DNA of 64,000 bases, from contig CAVQSZ010000027.1 in the NCBI GenBank assembly GCA_963716115.1, positions 62,001 to 126,000 on the forward strand, read 5' to 3'. Position numbers and translations under genes: made by a program. This document shows, piece by piece, positions 1-8,240 of this stretch (position 1 is its first letter; each line of letters opens with the position of its first letter). The notes under the pieces are model-generated. The model ran no database searches and was not told the origin of the DNA. It saw only the letters and a list, made by a program, of their open reading frames with translations. Source of the DNA: AP-15 sp963716115 (GTDB taxonomy: Bacteria > Pseudomonadota > Alphaproteobacteria > ATCC43930 > CGMCC-115725).

Positions 1-93
1 GGCTCCGCGTCTGACGCCGCTGTCGAGCATCACCGTCAGCCTGTCGCCGACCGCCGCCTTGATTGCCGGCAGCGCGTCGAGCGACGCCGATGC
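1..93 (-). pseudogene. 3' fragment of a second alpha-hydroxy-acid dehydrogenase gene
   Basis: These bases match positions 1060-1152 with only about five mismatches, so they are a second copy of the conserved C-terminal half of the FMN-dependent alpha-hydroxy-acid dehydrogenase encoded at 844-2038. The match stops near base 93 and a toxin gene ends at 120. The copy therefore lacks its 5' part and continues off the left edge of the window. It is read on the minus strand like its full-length relative. It could be a truncated tandem duplicate or the product of recombination around the toxin-antitoxin pair. Confidence 0.75.
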
Positions 94-119
94 TGCCTTC
101 GCGCTGGGCGGACAACCCG

Positions 120-542
120 TCAGGGGGTCTCGACCGCCATGCCCAGCGCGCGGGCGGCGGCGGCCATGGCGCGGTCGAAAGTGACGAGCACTGCATCGAG
201 GCGCCGGGCGATCGCGATGTGCAGCGCATCGGGAGCGAGCAGGGTGAGGTCGAGCCGCCGCAGATAGGCCGTAGCGGCCGCGACATCGCCGGCATTGAGG
301 TCTCTGCGCTCGGCCGAACGCGCCGCCCAAGCCTCGAAGTCGCCGATGTCCCGCCTTGCATCCTCGACTGTCGTTTCTCGGGTGCGGACCCGCCGAGCGA
401 TTGCCGAAACAAATTCGGCTGCAGCGAAATCGCTGACGATCAAGGGCTCGCGGGCCGTTCGCGCAAAATCGATCGCGTGCTGGCTCAGCGGCTCGGGCGT
501 CAACAGCGCGACGAGAATGTTGGCATCGAGATAAAGGCTCAC
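120..542 (-). CDS. vapC: VapC-type PIN-domain toxin
   Basis: The 140-residue protein has the PIN-domain layout of a VapC ribonuclease toxin. It begins SLYLDANILVALL, giving the first acidic metal ligand at Asp6. An AAEFVSAIARR helix supplies the conserved Glu, and the C-terminal APDALHIAIARR and VLVTFDRAM motifs supply the remaining acidic residues. VapC enzymes cleave tRNA or rRNA unless held by the partner antitoxin. The start codon overlaps the antitoxin stop by four bases (ATGA), so the two are translationally coupled. All four expected acidic positions look intact, so the toxin is probably active. The RNA target cannot be read from sequence. Confidence 0.88.
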   Translation of the reverse strand: MSLYLDANILVALLTPEPLSQHAIDFARTAREPLIVSDFAAAEFVSAIARRVRTRETTVEDARRDIGDFEAWAARSAERRDLNAGDVAAATAYLRRLDLTLLAPDALHIAIARRLDAVLVTFDRAMAAAARALGMAVETP

Positions 543-790
543 TTCTCGCCCTCATCGCGCATCTGGCGGATGAGGGTGCCGGCATCGATCTTGGCGGGTG
601 TGCGGCCGACTAGCCTGGCGCGCAGCCATTCGATGTCCGCTTCGGTGATCGGGCGCGGGGCCGGCCGCACCGGCTTCAGCTCGACAACCGGCTCGCCACG
701 CCGGGTGATCACGATACCCTCGCCCTTCAGGGCGCGGTCGATCAGCTTCGACAGCTGGTTTTTCGCCTCGACAACGCTGTGCTCGCTCAT
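539..790 (-). CDS. vapB: Phd/YefM-type antitoxin of the VapC toxin
   Basis: This 83-residue protein opens with SVVEAKNQLSKLIDRAL and continues with GEGIVITRRGEPVVELKP, the signature of the Phd/YefM antitoxin fold. That N-terminal domain dimerises and binds operator DNA. The remaining C-terminal stretch, ending IRQMRDEGEK, is the likely toxin-neutralising tail. It precedes the toxin with a 4-base overlap. A palindrome and promoter-like hexamers lie directly upstream (797-825), as expected for autoregulation. The operon sits between two copies of a dehydrogenase sequence, which suggests that it arrived or was rearranged as a mobile unit. Confidence 0.87.
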   Translation of the reverse strand: MSEHSVVEAKNQLSKLIDRALKGEGIVITRRGEPVVELKPVRPAPRPITEADIEWLRARLVGRTPAKIDAGTLIRQMRDEGEK

Positions 791-796
791 CGGCTT

Positions 797-825
797 AAGA
801 TAGCTATCTTCTGGCTATCTGTCGA
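797..825 (-). promoter_or_regulatory. Candidate vapBC promoter with overlapping operator palindrome
   Basis: On the minus strand a TCGACA hexamer (820-825) is separated by exactly 17 bases from TATCTT (797-802), a plausible sigma-70 type -35/-10 pair just upstream of the antitoxin start at 790. A perfect 12-base palindrome, AGATAGCTATCT (798-809), overlaps the -10, and a further half-site GCTATCT lies at 814-820. This is the usual layout of a toxin-antitoxin autorepression operator. Function is inferred from position and symmetry. Confidence 0.5.
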
Positions 826-843
826 GCGGCCCGCGGAGGGCGT

Positions 844-2038
844 TCAGCGGTTCTGCCGCCAGTCGTCGCGCCACAGGAAATCGGGGCCGAGCTCGGCGAG
901 GCTCGGGCAGCCGATCTGGCCCATCACGAGGTCGATCTCGTGGCGGAAGATGTCGACCACCTTGTTGACCCCGGGGACGCCGCCGACGACGGCGCCGTAG
1001 AGCGTCGGCCGGCCGAAGAAGCAGAAATCGGCCCCGAGGCAGCGCGCGATCAGGATGTCGGCGCCGCGCCTGATGCCGCTGTCGAGCATCACCGTCAGCC
1101 TGTCGCCGACCGCCGCCTTGATCGCCGGCAGCGCGTCGAGCGAAGCCGGGGCCTGGTCGAGCTGGCGGCCGCCGTGGTTGGAGACGATGATGCCGTCGAC
1201 GCCGATCTCGGCGGCGCGGATCGCGTCGGCCGGGTTCAAGATGCCCTTGACCACGAGCGCGCGCGGGAAAAGCCGCCGATAGCGCTCGAGGTCGCGCCAG
1301 GTCTGCGCCGCCGCCGGGGTCTGGCTGCGGCCGAAGGCGATGCTTTCGGCCCTGCCTGCGCCATTGCCGGCATGCGGCGCCCAATTGCCCAAGCCCGGCG
1401 CGCCGCCGTTGCGCACGTAATCGATGACCCAGCCGGGGTGGGTCATGGCCTCCAGCAGGATCGACGGCTTCAGCTTCAGCGATTCGAGAACGCCGCCGCC
1501 GCGCACCCGGGAAAAGCCGTTGCGCTGGTTGCGCTCGCGCTTGGGATGCACCGGCACGTCGACGGTCAGCACCAAGCGCGCCGAGCCCGGCGTCGCGGGC
1601 GCGCCCGATCAGCGCGTCGGAGACATCGCCGTCCTTGGCCGCGTAGAGCTGGAACCACAGATTGTTCGGGGCGATCCGTGCGGCCTCTTCCATCGAGGCG
1701 TTGCTGCCGCCCGACATGATGTAGGGGATGTTCGCCTTGGCCGCGGCTTCGGCCAGCATGACCTCGCCTTCGCGCCGGTAGAGCCCGACGCCGCCGGTCG
1801 GCGAGATGCCGAACGGGCTCGCATAGGTATGGCCGAACACGCTCGCCGACTGGTCGCGGGTCGACACGTCAACCAGGTAGCGCGGCAGCAGCCGGTGCTG
1901 GTGAAACGCCGCCTCGTTGCGCGACAGGCCGCGCTCGTCCTCGACCCCGCCTTCGATGTAGTCGAAGACGATGCGCGGCAATTTGCGCCTCGCCATCCGG
2001 TGCAGGTCCTCGATGTTGACGGCGTCATTGAGCTTCAT
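844..2038 (-). CDS. FMN-dependent alpha-hydroxy-acid dehydrogenase (one frameshift)
   Basis: The product belongs to the lactate/mandelate dehydrogenase and glycolate oxidase family, FMN TIM barrels that oxidise L-2-hydroxy acids to 2-keto acids. The N-terminal half reads MKLNDAVNIEDLHRMARRKL, then FGISPTGGVGLYRREGE and PYIMSGGSNASMEEAA. The second half holds LVLTVDVPVHPKRERNQRNG, the catalytic-His segment GIIVSNHGGRQLDQAP and the FMN-phosphate segment DSGIRRGADI. The two halves are in different frames. A single extra base in the CCAA run at 1572-1575 restores GALVLTVDVP, giving about 398 residues, normal for the family. The frameshift may be a sequencing error. A near-identical 3' fragment lies at 1-93. 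Substrate is not certain. Confidence 0.85.
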
Positions 2039-2156
2039 CTTCGCCTCGTCCGAATCCCGCGCGGCGCCAAGGATGGCCCATTTTCCGGTGATGCGACAAC
2101 GCCGAACCGCGCTGCGCAGCCCTGAGGTGTAGGCGCGTGGATTCGGGCGCCGGGCA

Positions 2157-3926
2157 GTGCGATATTCGATTCCTCCGAGAGACCAAGCTTTTTGGGGATC
2201 GCCGGTGACAAATCCGCTCTCGGGGGCCGATCGATCCCGCACGGCTGCCGACCCCTCGGCCGCGGGAGCGGCACGGCGGCTGCGGTTTGCCCCTATCGTC
2301 CTCGACCGTGATCGTGGATGTCTGCTCGATGACGGGGCCGAGGTGGCGCTTCGGCCCAAGACCTTTGCCGTGCTCGATTACCTGGTCGCAAATTGCGGCC
2401 GGCTGGTCTCCAAGGACGAGCTGTTCGCCGCGGTGTGGGCGGGGCTCGCGGTCACCGACGATACGCTGGTGCAGAGTGTGGGCGAGCTGCGGCGGGCGCT
2501 CGGAGAGGACGGGCCGCGACTGATCAGGACGGCGCCGCGCCGCGGCTACCTGTTCGACGCCGAGGTGTCACCGATCACGCCGCCGGCGGCCGACGACACG
2601 CCCGTTCCGGCCGCGCGGCGCGAAGAAGCCCGGCCGAGGGCGCCGACTGCGCGGCGCCTCGCCGGGACAGCGGCGCCGGTGCTGCTGCTCGCGCTCGTCG
2701 CCGGCGCGCTGTGGAGCGGCGTCGGGTCCGGCTGGAAATTGTTCCCCGCTCCCGCCGAGAAGCCGGCGATCGCGGTCCTCCCCTTTGCCGACGAGAGCGG
2801 CGACCCGGCCCGCACCTATCTCGCGGATGGATTGACGCAAGACGTCATCGACGCGCTGGGGCGCTTTTCCGGGCTGACGGTCATGTCATGGAATGCGGTG
2901 CAGCCCTACCGCGCCAAGCCCGCAACCCCCGCGGAGGTCGCCCGCTCCCTGCGGGTGCGCTATCAGGTGGAAGGCGATGCCCGCCCGGCCGGCGACCGCA
3001 TGCGGGCCGACGCCCGGCTCGTCGACAGCGAAGGGCGCGTGCTGTGGTCCGCCCGCTTCGACGAGCGCCTCGCCGAGCTCTATGCCCTGCCGGACAAGAT
3101 CACGGCGCAGATCGCCGGGAGCCTGGCGATCCGGGTGACCGAGGCGGAGCAGCGCCGGGCGCTCGCCAAGCCGACCGACAGCCTCGAAGCCTATGATTGC
3201 GTGCTGCGCGCAAGGCCGGCGTTGCAGCGTCCGGAACGCGCCGGCATCGTCGCGGCGCGCGGGCTGTTGCGGCGCGCGATCGCGCTGGACCCGAACTACG
3301 CCGCCGCCTACGCCGCGCTCGCCCAAACCTATTACGTCGCCGTGTCGATGGGCTGGGCGGAATCGCCGACGCGGTTTGTCGGCCTCGCGCAGGAGGCGGC
3401 CGCCAAGGCGCTCAATATCGACGATTCCGACGTGCGCGCGCACGTCATCCTGGGCCGCATCGATATCTTCCACCACCGCTACGACGAGGCGCGGGCCGAG
3501 ATGGATCGGGCAATCGCGGTCAATCCGAACGACGCGCAGGCGCTCGCCGGCCGCGGCAACGCCCTGATGTGGACCGGTCAGACCGACGCCGCGATCGACG
3601 CGCTGGAGGAGGCCCAGCGCCTGGATCCGGAGCTCAACCCGCTCGACCGCTTCGCCCTCGGCCTCGCCTACTATCTGAGGCGACGCTACGACGCCGCGAT
3701 CGAGCAGGAAGAGCTCAATCTCCGCAAAGTCCCGGCTGCGAATTTCAGCCGCATCATCCTGGCGGCCGCCTATGGGGAGGAAAACCGCACCGAGGACGCT
3801 GCCCGGATCGTCGCCGAGATACGCCGCTTCGATCCGGCCTTCGATCTCCAGGAATTCGGCGGCAAGCTTCTCGACCCCGCCGATCTCGAGCATCTGCGTG
3901 AGGGGCTGCGCAAGGCCGGACTATAA
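2157..3926 (+). CDS. CadC-like transmembrane regulator: winged helix, TolB-N-like domain, TPRs
   Basis: The N-terminal region (about residues 42-135) is an OmpR/CadC-type winged helix with LRPKTFAVLDYLV, LVSKDELFAAVW and RTAPRRGYLF. One hydrophobic segment follows near residues 170-190 (APVLLLALVAGALW). Next comes a TolB-N/FlgO-like domain (AIAVLPFADESGDPARTYLA, then YQVEGDARPAG), then TPR repeats (RAIALDPNYAAAYAALAQ, RAIAVNPNDAQALAGRGNAL). It is probably a membrane-anchored transcription factor with a periplasmic sensor and repeat region. The signal and targets are unknown. The first possible start is GTG 2157. GTG 2205 has a better ribosome site (GGGGA) and may be the real one. It is divergent from the dehydrogenase gene. 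Confidence 0.8.
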   Translation: MRYSIPPRDQAFWGSPVTNPLSGADRSRTAADPSAAGAARRLRFAPIVLDRDRGCLLDDGAEVALRPKTFAVLDYLVANCGRLVSKDELFAAVWAGLAVTDDTLVQSVGELRRALGEDGPRLIRTAPRRGYLFDAEVSPITPPAADDTPVPAARREEARPRAPTARRLAGTAAPVLLLALVAGALWSGVGSGWKLFPAPAEKPAIAVLPFADESGDPARTYLADGLTQDVIDALGRFSGLTVMSWNAVQPYRAKPATPAEVARSLRVRYQVEGDARPAGDRMRADARLVDSEGRVLWSARFDERLAELYALPDKITAQIAGSLAIRVTEAEQRRALAKPTDSLEAYDCVLRARPALQRPERAGIVAARGLLRRAIALDPNYAAAYAALAQTYYVAVSMGWAESPTRFVGLAQEAAAKALNIDDSDVRAHVILGRIDIFHHRYDEARAEMDRAIAVNPNDAQALAGRGNALMWTGQTDAAIDALEEAQRLDPELNPLDRFALGLAYYLRRRYDAAIEQEELNLRKVPAANFSRIILAAAYGEENRTEDAARIVAEIRRFDPAFDLQEFGGKLLDPADLEHLREGLRKAGL

Positions 3927-3946
3927 GCGATCGCGATCGAACCGGC

Positions 3947-4564
3947 TCATTCGAAGCTGGCTGGAGATGAGAACGGCCGGGTGGCATCGACAACAAACAT
4001 GACGAGCGCGTCGAGATCATCGCCGCCATTGTTGAAGACCTCCATCGGCGTGTCTGCAACATGCCCCAACATTGTGCGCCCTGCCTCGACCTGCTTCGTG
4101 CCCTCGCGCGTCTCTTGGCTCAGCTCACCGCTGAGGACATAGAAGGTCTCCGATCCCGGGTGCGTATGCACTCGCGTTTTGGCGCCCGGCGATGCGGTCG
4201 CCTTGTTGACGCGCAGCAGGTATTCGGGCGCGGTTATAGCCGGGATCGGACCGATCTCGGCGATCTCGTGGGCGCCGGCCGTCCGGCCGTCTTTGTGGCC
4301 GAGCGTGAACAGCCAGCCCTTGCCCGCGACCTCGGCAGAGAGCGAGGCGGGACCTTCAGCGGCCTTCGCCTGCGCCAGCGTCGGGAAATTCTCGATCCGC
4401 CAGTAGAGGGGCCCGGCCGGCAGCTTGCCGAGCTTCTTTTCTGCGATCGGCTTGACCGTAAACTTTCCTTGCGCCGGCGCTGCGTGCGGCGGCGCCAGCG
4501 TCACCAGGCCGAGCGACAGAGCGAGCGCCATGGCCCGCCGCGACGCCGAGAATCGCGGTTTCAT
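3947..4564 (-). CDS. Exported cupin-domain protein
   Basis: A signal peptide is visible at residues 1-30 (SRRAMALALSLGLVTLAPP followed by a small-residue cleavage region). The mature part carries a cupin barrel with the HTHPGSETFYVLSGEL motif and later GHVADTPMEVFNNG, including the usual His and Glu metal ligands. It is therefore a small exported metal-binding cupin of unknown substrate. The next gene on the same strand (YHS protein) ends 25 bases upstream of this start, so the two are probably co-transcribed. Enzymatic activity cannot be deduced. Confidence 0.75.
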   Translation of the reverse strand: MKPRFSASRRAMALALSLGLVTLAPPHAAPAQGKFTVKPIAEKKLGKLPAGPLYWRIENFPTLAQAKAAEGPASLSAEVAGKGWLFTLGHKDGRTAGAHEIAEIGPIPAITAPEYLLRVNKATASPGAKTRVHTHPGSETFYVLSGELSQETREGTKQVEAGRTMLGHVADTPMEVFNNGGDDLDALVMFVVDATRPFSSPASFE

Positions 4565-4589
4565 CGGTTTCTCCTGAAAAGGCCTGCAG

Positions 4590-5072
4590 CTATTCCTGCG
4601 GAAGGATGGGTCGGTTCCGGTTCGCCTTCTCGATGTTCTCGCTGAGATGCGTTTGGAACAGGGCCGGGCCGGCCGGGGCCGGCTTGCCGAAAACGTAGAG
4701 CTTGCCGTCGCTGACCAGCCAGTTCTCCGGGTCGGCTACGACCACCTGGCCGAGGCTGAGCGCCATTGCGCAATAATTGCCGAATTGCGGCGCGTAGCGG
4801 ACCGGATCGGCCTTGAACATCTCGCGATGCGCAGCGCTCGAAAACCGCCAGCGGTATTCGTCCCATCGATATTCGAGCTCGGGCAGCCCTTGGACCGGCT
4901 TGCCGTCGGTGAAATAGGCGACGGGGTCATAGCCTTTGATCGCCAGCGGCGCGTCCTCCGCGGCCACGGGCGGCGGATGTGCTGCGACCGCCGCTCCGGC
5001 GAGCAGCAGAACGGCGCTTCGCCGCGAAAGGCTGCGCGCGGAGAATATTGGGCACGGTTTGCTCACCTGCAT
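4590..5072 (-). CDS. Tat-exported YHS-domain protein
   Basis: The 160-residue product has an N-terminal export signal with SLSRRSAVLLLAGAAVAAH, Tat-like with its paired arginines. A YHS domain follows: KGYDPVAYFTDGKPVQG, then YRWDEYRWRFSSAAHREMF and GNYCAMALSLG. YHS domains are associated with metal binding or redox chemistry in periplasmic proteins, but this family has no firm assignment. The start chosen is ATG 5072 because a strong GGAGAGGA ribosome site sits immediately upstream. A longer open frame to 5138 is less likely. It lies directly upstream of the cupin gene in the same direction. Confidence 0.78.
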   Translation of the reverse strand: MQVSKPCPIFSARSLSRRSAVLLLAGAAVAAHPPPVAAEDAPLAIKGYDPVAYFTDGKPVQGLPELEYRWDEYRWRFSSAAHREMFKADPVRYAPQFGNYCAMALSLGQVVVADPENWLVSDGKLYVFGKPAPAGPALFQTHLSENIEKANRNRPILPQE

Positions 5073-5290
5073 GTCGAGGCTCCTCTCCAATCCACTCGCG
5101 CCGGTGCGTCCGGGACGGGCCGAGCTGACCAGAAGCACGGTTCGGAGTAACGAAGAAACCCGAAGGAAACGCCGAAATTTTGCGGCCGCGCCCGAAGCAG
5201 GCCGAGGCCGGCGCGATGATGCGGCCTCGCTCGGAGTTGTCGCTGGTCGGCGGCTCGGGCAGAGTGGGGGGGCCGAGGCAGGAGGAAGAG

Positions 5291-5638
5291 ATGGCGAGGA
5301 TCGTGGTCGGGGTTTTCCAATCGGAGGGCATCGCCGAGGACGCCCGCAACCGGCTGCGCACCGAGGGGGTGCCGGACAATGACGTGGCCCTCAGGGTCCT
5401 CAAGGAGATCGGCCCGATCCCTGCGACGATGGCGCCCGAGATGGATGCGGGGTTCCTCGGCCCGGTGATGCTCGGCAATTTCCGCGAGGGCTTTGCGCAC
5501 CATATCCACAACGGCGAGACGATCGTCTGCGTCCAGGCGCTCGATGACGCGCGGGTCGAGCTCGCCGTCGACACGCTGAAGCTCTACGCCCCGGTCGAGG
5601 TCAAGGTCGTCGACTCGCCTGCGGACGCCAAGCCCTGA
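5291..5638 (+). CDS. Small conserved protein of unknown function, stress-protein-like
   Basis: This 115-residue protein starts MARIVVGVFQSEGIAEDARN and continues with a central EIGPIPATMAPEMDAGF segment and a C-terminal VCVQALDDARVELAVDTLKL segment. The start codon at 5291 follows a strong GGAGGAAGA ribosome site. The N-terminal beta strand and alternating helix pattern resemble small flavin-free stress proteins and 'general stress' modules that scan for a paired residue set, but I do not recognise a named family. It is cytoplasmic, with no signal or membrane segment. The neighbouring dioxygenase begins 100 bases downstream in the same orientation. Confidence 0.7.
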   Translation: MARIVVGVFQSEGIAEDARNRLRTEGVPDNDVALRVLKEIGPIPATMAPEMDAGFLGPVMLGNFREGFAHHIHNGETIVCVQALDDARVELAVDTLKLYAPVEVKVVDSPADAKP

Positions 5639-5738
5639 CCCCGGCGGCGCGCTGAACCAGGACGGCGCGGCGCCGTTGGCCGGCCGGCGGCGTTCCGATA
5701 TACGCTGTGGCGTGGGAGAGCAGCGAGGGAGAACGGCG

Positions 5739-6674
5739 ATGGCGGCAGCGCGCAACAAGACCGGCGACGAGATCACCGCCGAGGTGCTGGAGCGCTTCGC
5801 GGCGACACCGGACCCGCGGCTGCGGCGGATCATGCTGAGCCTGATCGGGCATCTGCACGCCTTCGTCAAGGAGGTCGAGCTGACCGAGGCGGAATGGTTT
5901 CAGGCGATCGGCATCCTGACCGAGGCCGGCCGCATGTGCAGCGACAAGCGGCAGGAGTTCATCCTGTTCTCCGACACCCTCGGGGTGTCGATGGTGGTCG
6001 ACCTGATCAGCAACCGCAAGCCGGACGGGGCGACCGAATCGACCGTGTTCGGCCCGTTCCACCGGCTCGGCGCGCCGGAAATGCCGGCCGGCGGAAATAT
6101 CGCCCCTCTCGACCGGACGGGCGTGCCGACCCTGGTCGACGGCCGGGTGCTCGATCTCGACGGCCGGCCGATCGCCGGCGCGCTGCTCGATGTCTGGCAG
6201 GCGCAGACGAGCGGGCTCTACGATTCGCAGGATCCGGCGCTGGGCGGGCTGCACATGCGCGGGAAATTCCGCACCGACGCCGACGGGCGCTATCTGGTGC
6301 GCACCGTGCGCCCGGTCAATTACCCGATCCCATCGGACGGCCCGGTCGGCGCGATGCTGCGGGCGACCGGCCGGCATCCCTGGCGTCCGGCGCATATCCA
6401 CTTTGTCGTGTCGGCCGACGGCTACCAGCCGGTCACGACGCACATCTTCGACCGCCGCGACGAATACCTCGGCAGCGACGCGGTGTTCGCGGTCAAGGAT
6501 TCGCTGATCTGCGATTTCGAGCGGCGCGAGACGCCGGACGCCGACGCGATAAGGCTCGGGGTCGAGCCGCCCTACGAGGCCGCGCATTTCGATTTCCGGC
6601 TGACGCCGGCGGCCGCGGCGGGGCCGGACGCGCTCGACGCGCAACGGCGGCTCGCAGCACTCGGCGCGCGGTAG
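5739..6674 (+). CDS. Intradiol ring-cleavage dioxygenase, hydroxyquinol 1,2-dioxygenase type
   Basis: The 311-residue protein has the two parts of catechol/hydroxyquinol 1,2-dioxygenases. An N-terminal helical dimerisation domain includes ILTEAGRMCSDKRQEFILFS and DTLGVSMVVDLI. It is followed by the beta-sandwich with TESTVFGPFH, LDVWQAQTSGLYDSQDP (first Fe ligand Tyr), VRPVNYPIPSDGPVG (second Tyr) and HPWRPAHIHFVVSADGY (two His ligands). These non-haem Fe(III) enzymes open the aromatic ring of catechols between the hydroxyls. The sequence style fits the hydroxyquinol subgroup best. The start at 5739 follows GAGGGAGAA. It faces, and may work with, the oxygenase and LLM genes at 6.8-9.3 kb. Confidence 0.87.
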   Translation: MAAARNKTGDEITAEVLERFAATPDPRLRRIMLSLIGHLHAFVKEVELTEAEWFQAIGILTEAGRMCSDKRQEFILFSDTLGVSMVVDLISNRKPDGATESTVFGPFHRLGAPEMPAGGNIAPLDRTGVPTLVDGRVLDLDGRPIAGALLDVWQAQTSGLYDSQDPALGGLHMRGKFRTDADGRYLVRTVRPVNYPIPSDGPVGAMLRATGRHPWRPAHIHFVVSADGYQPVTTHIFDRRDEYLGSDAVFAVKDSLICDFERRETPDADAIRLGVEPPYEAAHFDFRLTPAAAAGPDALDAQRRLAALGAR

Positions 6675-6704
6675 AGCAAATTGCGATCGAGTAGGTTTAC
6701 AACT

Positions 6705-6785
6705 TCGACGAGATTGCTTCGCTTCGCTCGCAATGACACAATTATCCTCGTCATTGCGAGGAGTGCAGCGACGAAGCAATCTCGA
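6705..6785. repeat. Palindromic intergenic repeat (attgcgagg / gcaatctc type)
   Basis: Two imperfect arms, GAGATTGCTTCG...CGCAATGAC (about 6709-6735) and its inverse GTCATTGCGAGG...GCAATCTC (about 6750-6783), form a long hairpin between the convergent dioxygenase genes. A related copy lies at 39821-39932. Such hairpins are common extragenic palindromes, and this one may end transcription from both sides. It has no open frame. Confidence 0.7.
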
Positions 6786-6851
6786 CCCGACGATCCAACC
6801 CGATAGAAGTCCGCGCCGAGCCCGGGGGCGCCGAGCCCGGCGCGCGCTGAG

Positions 6852-7574
6852 CTACTCGCGCCGGAAGGTTACGACCAGCACATCGCGATAGGCCGGCCGC
6901 GCGGGGTCGATCGGGGTCACCGCGGTGACCCCGTGATAGACCCGGCTGTCGTCCACCCAGGCCGCGTCGAGGGGGGCGGTCAGGGTAAAGCTGCCGAGCG
7001 GCCGCTTGTGCAGATCGTAGATCGTGGTCTCGCCGCTGGCGACGTTTTCGCGGCGGACCATCAGCACCAGCACCCAGTCGACCCCGTCGCGGTGCAGGCC
7101 CTCGGGGGTCGGGCGGCCTTCCTCGCCCGAACGCGCCTCGATGCGGAACTGGTGCAATTCGACATGCCAGGCCTCCGGCCGCAGCCCGGCCGGCGTCATC
7201 CGGTCGAACAGCGCCTGGCTGGCGCGCAGGATCGCGCGCAGCGCCGGGTGCCCGGCGATCGGATCGGCTACCGGCTCGAACCAGCGCTCGATGCCGCCGT
7301 TGAGCGCATTGTAGTCGCGGCTCTGGTAATGCGGCTGGTGCGGCTTGCGGACGATGCCGGCCGGGCCGGCGCGGAAGGCGGCGAAGCGACGCCGGCGGTA
7401 GCGCCCGCCATCGGCCATGTAGGCGTCGACGCCGAGGTCGTCCCAGCTGGCGGCGAACGACCCCCACGCGCGCAGCCCGTCCCCTTCCAGCAGCGCCGCC
7501 ATCTGCGGCGCCCGGACCAGGGCGAAGCCGGCGGCGGCGACCGTGGCGGCGATCGGGGCGAGCAAGTCGGTCAT
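6852..7574 (-). CDS. 2OG-Fe dioxygenase family protein
   Basis: The 240-residue product carries the core of a 2-oxoglutarate/Fe(II) dioxygenase: a GLHRDGVDWVLVLMV stretch giving the HxD iron ligands, and VYHGVTAV plus VLVVTFRRE near the C-terminus giving the distal His and the 2OG-binding Arg. The N-terminal half (YRRRRFAAFRAGPAGIVR, KPHQPHYQSRDYNALNGG) resembles the 2OG-Fe family that includes isoleucine hydroxylase-type enzymes. The substrate is unknown. The start is ATG 7574. The upstream gene on the same strand stops 62 bases away, so an operon with the LLM oxidoreductase is likely. Confidence 0.78.
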   Translation of the reverse strand: MTDLLAPIAATVAAAGFALVRAPQMAALLEGDGLRAWGSFAASWDDLGVDAYMADGGRYRRRRFAAFRAGPAGIVRKPHQPHYQSRDYNALNGGIERWFEPVADPIAGHPALRAILRASQALFDRMTPAGLRPEAWHVELHQFRIEARSGEEGRPTPEGLHRDGVDWVLVLMVRRENVASGETTIYDLHKRPLGSFTLTAPLDAAWVDDSRVYHGVTAVTPIDPARPAYRDVLVVTFRRE

Positions 7575-7636
7575 CGGCGTGTTCCCGGTTTGCGCGTTCC
7601 GAGCCGCTTGGCTCGTCGCTCCGGCGCCGGGCGCCC

Positions 7637-8230
7637 TCATTTCAGGTCGGCCTGTCGGGCTTCGGTCCAGCTTTCGCACAATCCGAGGACGCAGGTGCTC
7701 GACGGCCGGCCTTCGCGGTCCCTGGGCCAGGGCCGGCCGGCCGCCGCGACCCCGTTGCGGGTCAGGCGCGCGCCGAGGGCGGGGATCAGCACCGTGCACA
7801 TGCCGTAGGGCCGCCCCGGAATCGAGTTGGGCTGGGTGTGGACCAGGAACGGCTCGCCGAGCTCGTGCCAGGTCAGCGCGATCTCCTCGCCGGCCGCCTC
7901 CAGACGCTCGGTCCAGAAATCGCGGGCGTTGCCGGACCTGGCGAAGCGCGCCTCGGCGACCGGGATGGCCGGGTCGCGCAGCTCGGCGTTGATCGCGCCC
8001 AGCACGGTCGCCTGCAGCCAGCGCGCCATCGCGATGTTGTCCGACCAGATGCGCCAGCGGGCCTCGGTCAGCTCGCTTTTCATATAGAGCACGTGGCCGG
8101 CCCCGCCGGGCGAGGACAGCAGGCGCCAAAAGGTCGCGTTGGTGGTAAAGGCGTCGCTGTCGCCGGTATTGAGCCGGATGACCGAATTCTCGCCGGTCAG
8201 AACAACGCGGTTGGCGTCGACGGTGCTCAT
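7637..8230 (-). CDS. Protein of unknown function between LLM and 2OG-Fe genes
   Basis: This 197-residue protein starts MSTVDANRVVLTGENSVIRL after a GAGGAG ribosome site. It contains TNATFWRLLSSPGGAGHVLY, a central AMARWLQATVLGAINAEL helix and a C-terminal PNSIPGRPYGMCTVLIPALG segment followed by a cysteine-containing SSTCVLGLCESW. It has no signal peptide or membrane segment. I do not recognise the family. It sits 10 bases downstream of the LLM oxidoreductase, so it is almost certainly translated from the same message and probably serves the same catabolic route. Confidence 0.72.
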   Translation of the reverse strand: MSTVDANRVVLTGENSVIRLNTGDSDAFTTNATFWRLLSSPGGAGHVLYMKSELTEARWRIWSDNIAMARWLQATVLGAINAELRDPAIPVAEARFARSGNARDFWTERLEAAGEEIALTWHELGEPFLVHTQPNSIPGRPYGMCTVLIPALGARLTRNGVAAAGRPWPRDREGRPSSTCVLGLCESWTEARQADLK

Positions 8231-8240
8231 TTGCTGCTCC

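Noticed and set aside
2886..3893. Long minus-strand open frame (335 codons) opposite the CadC-like gene
   Set aside because: It is an antisense shadow of a strongly supported gene. High GC makes such frames common, and it has no recognisable domain.
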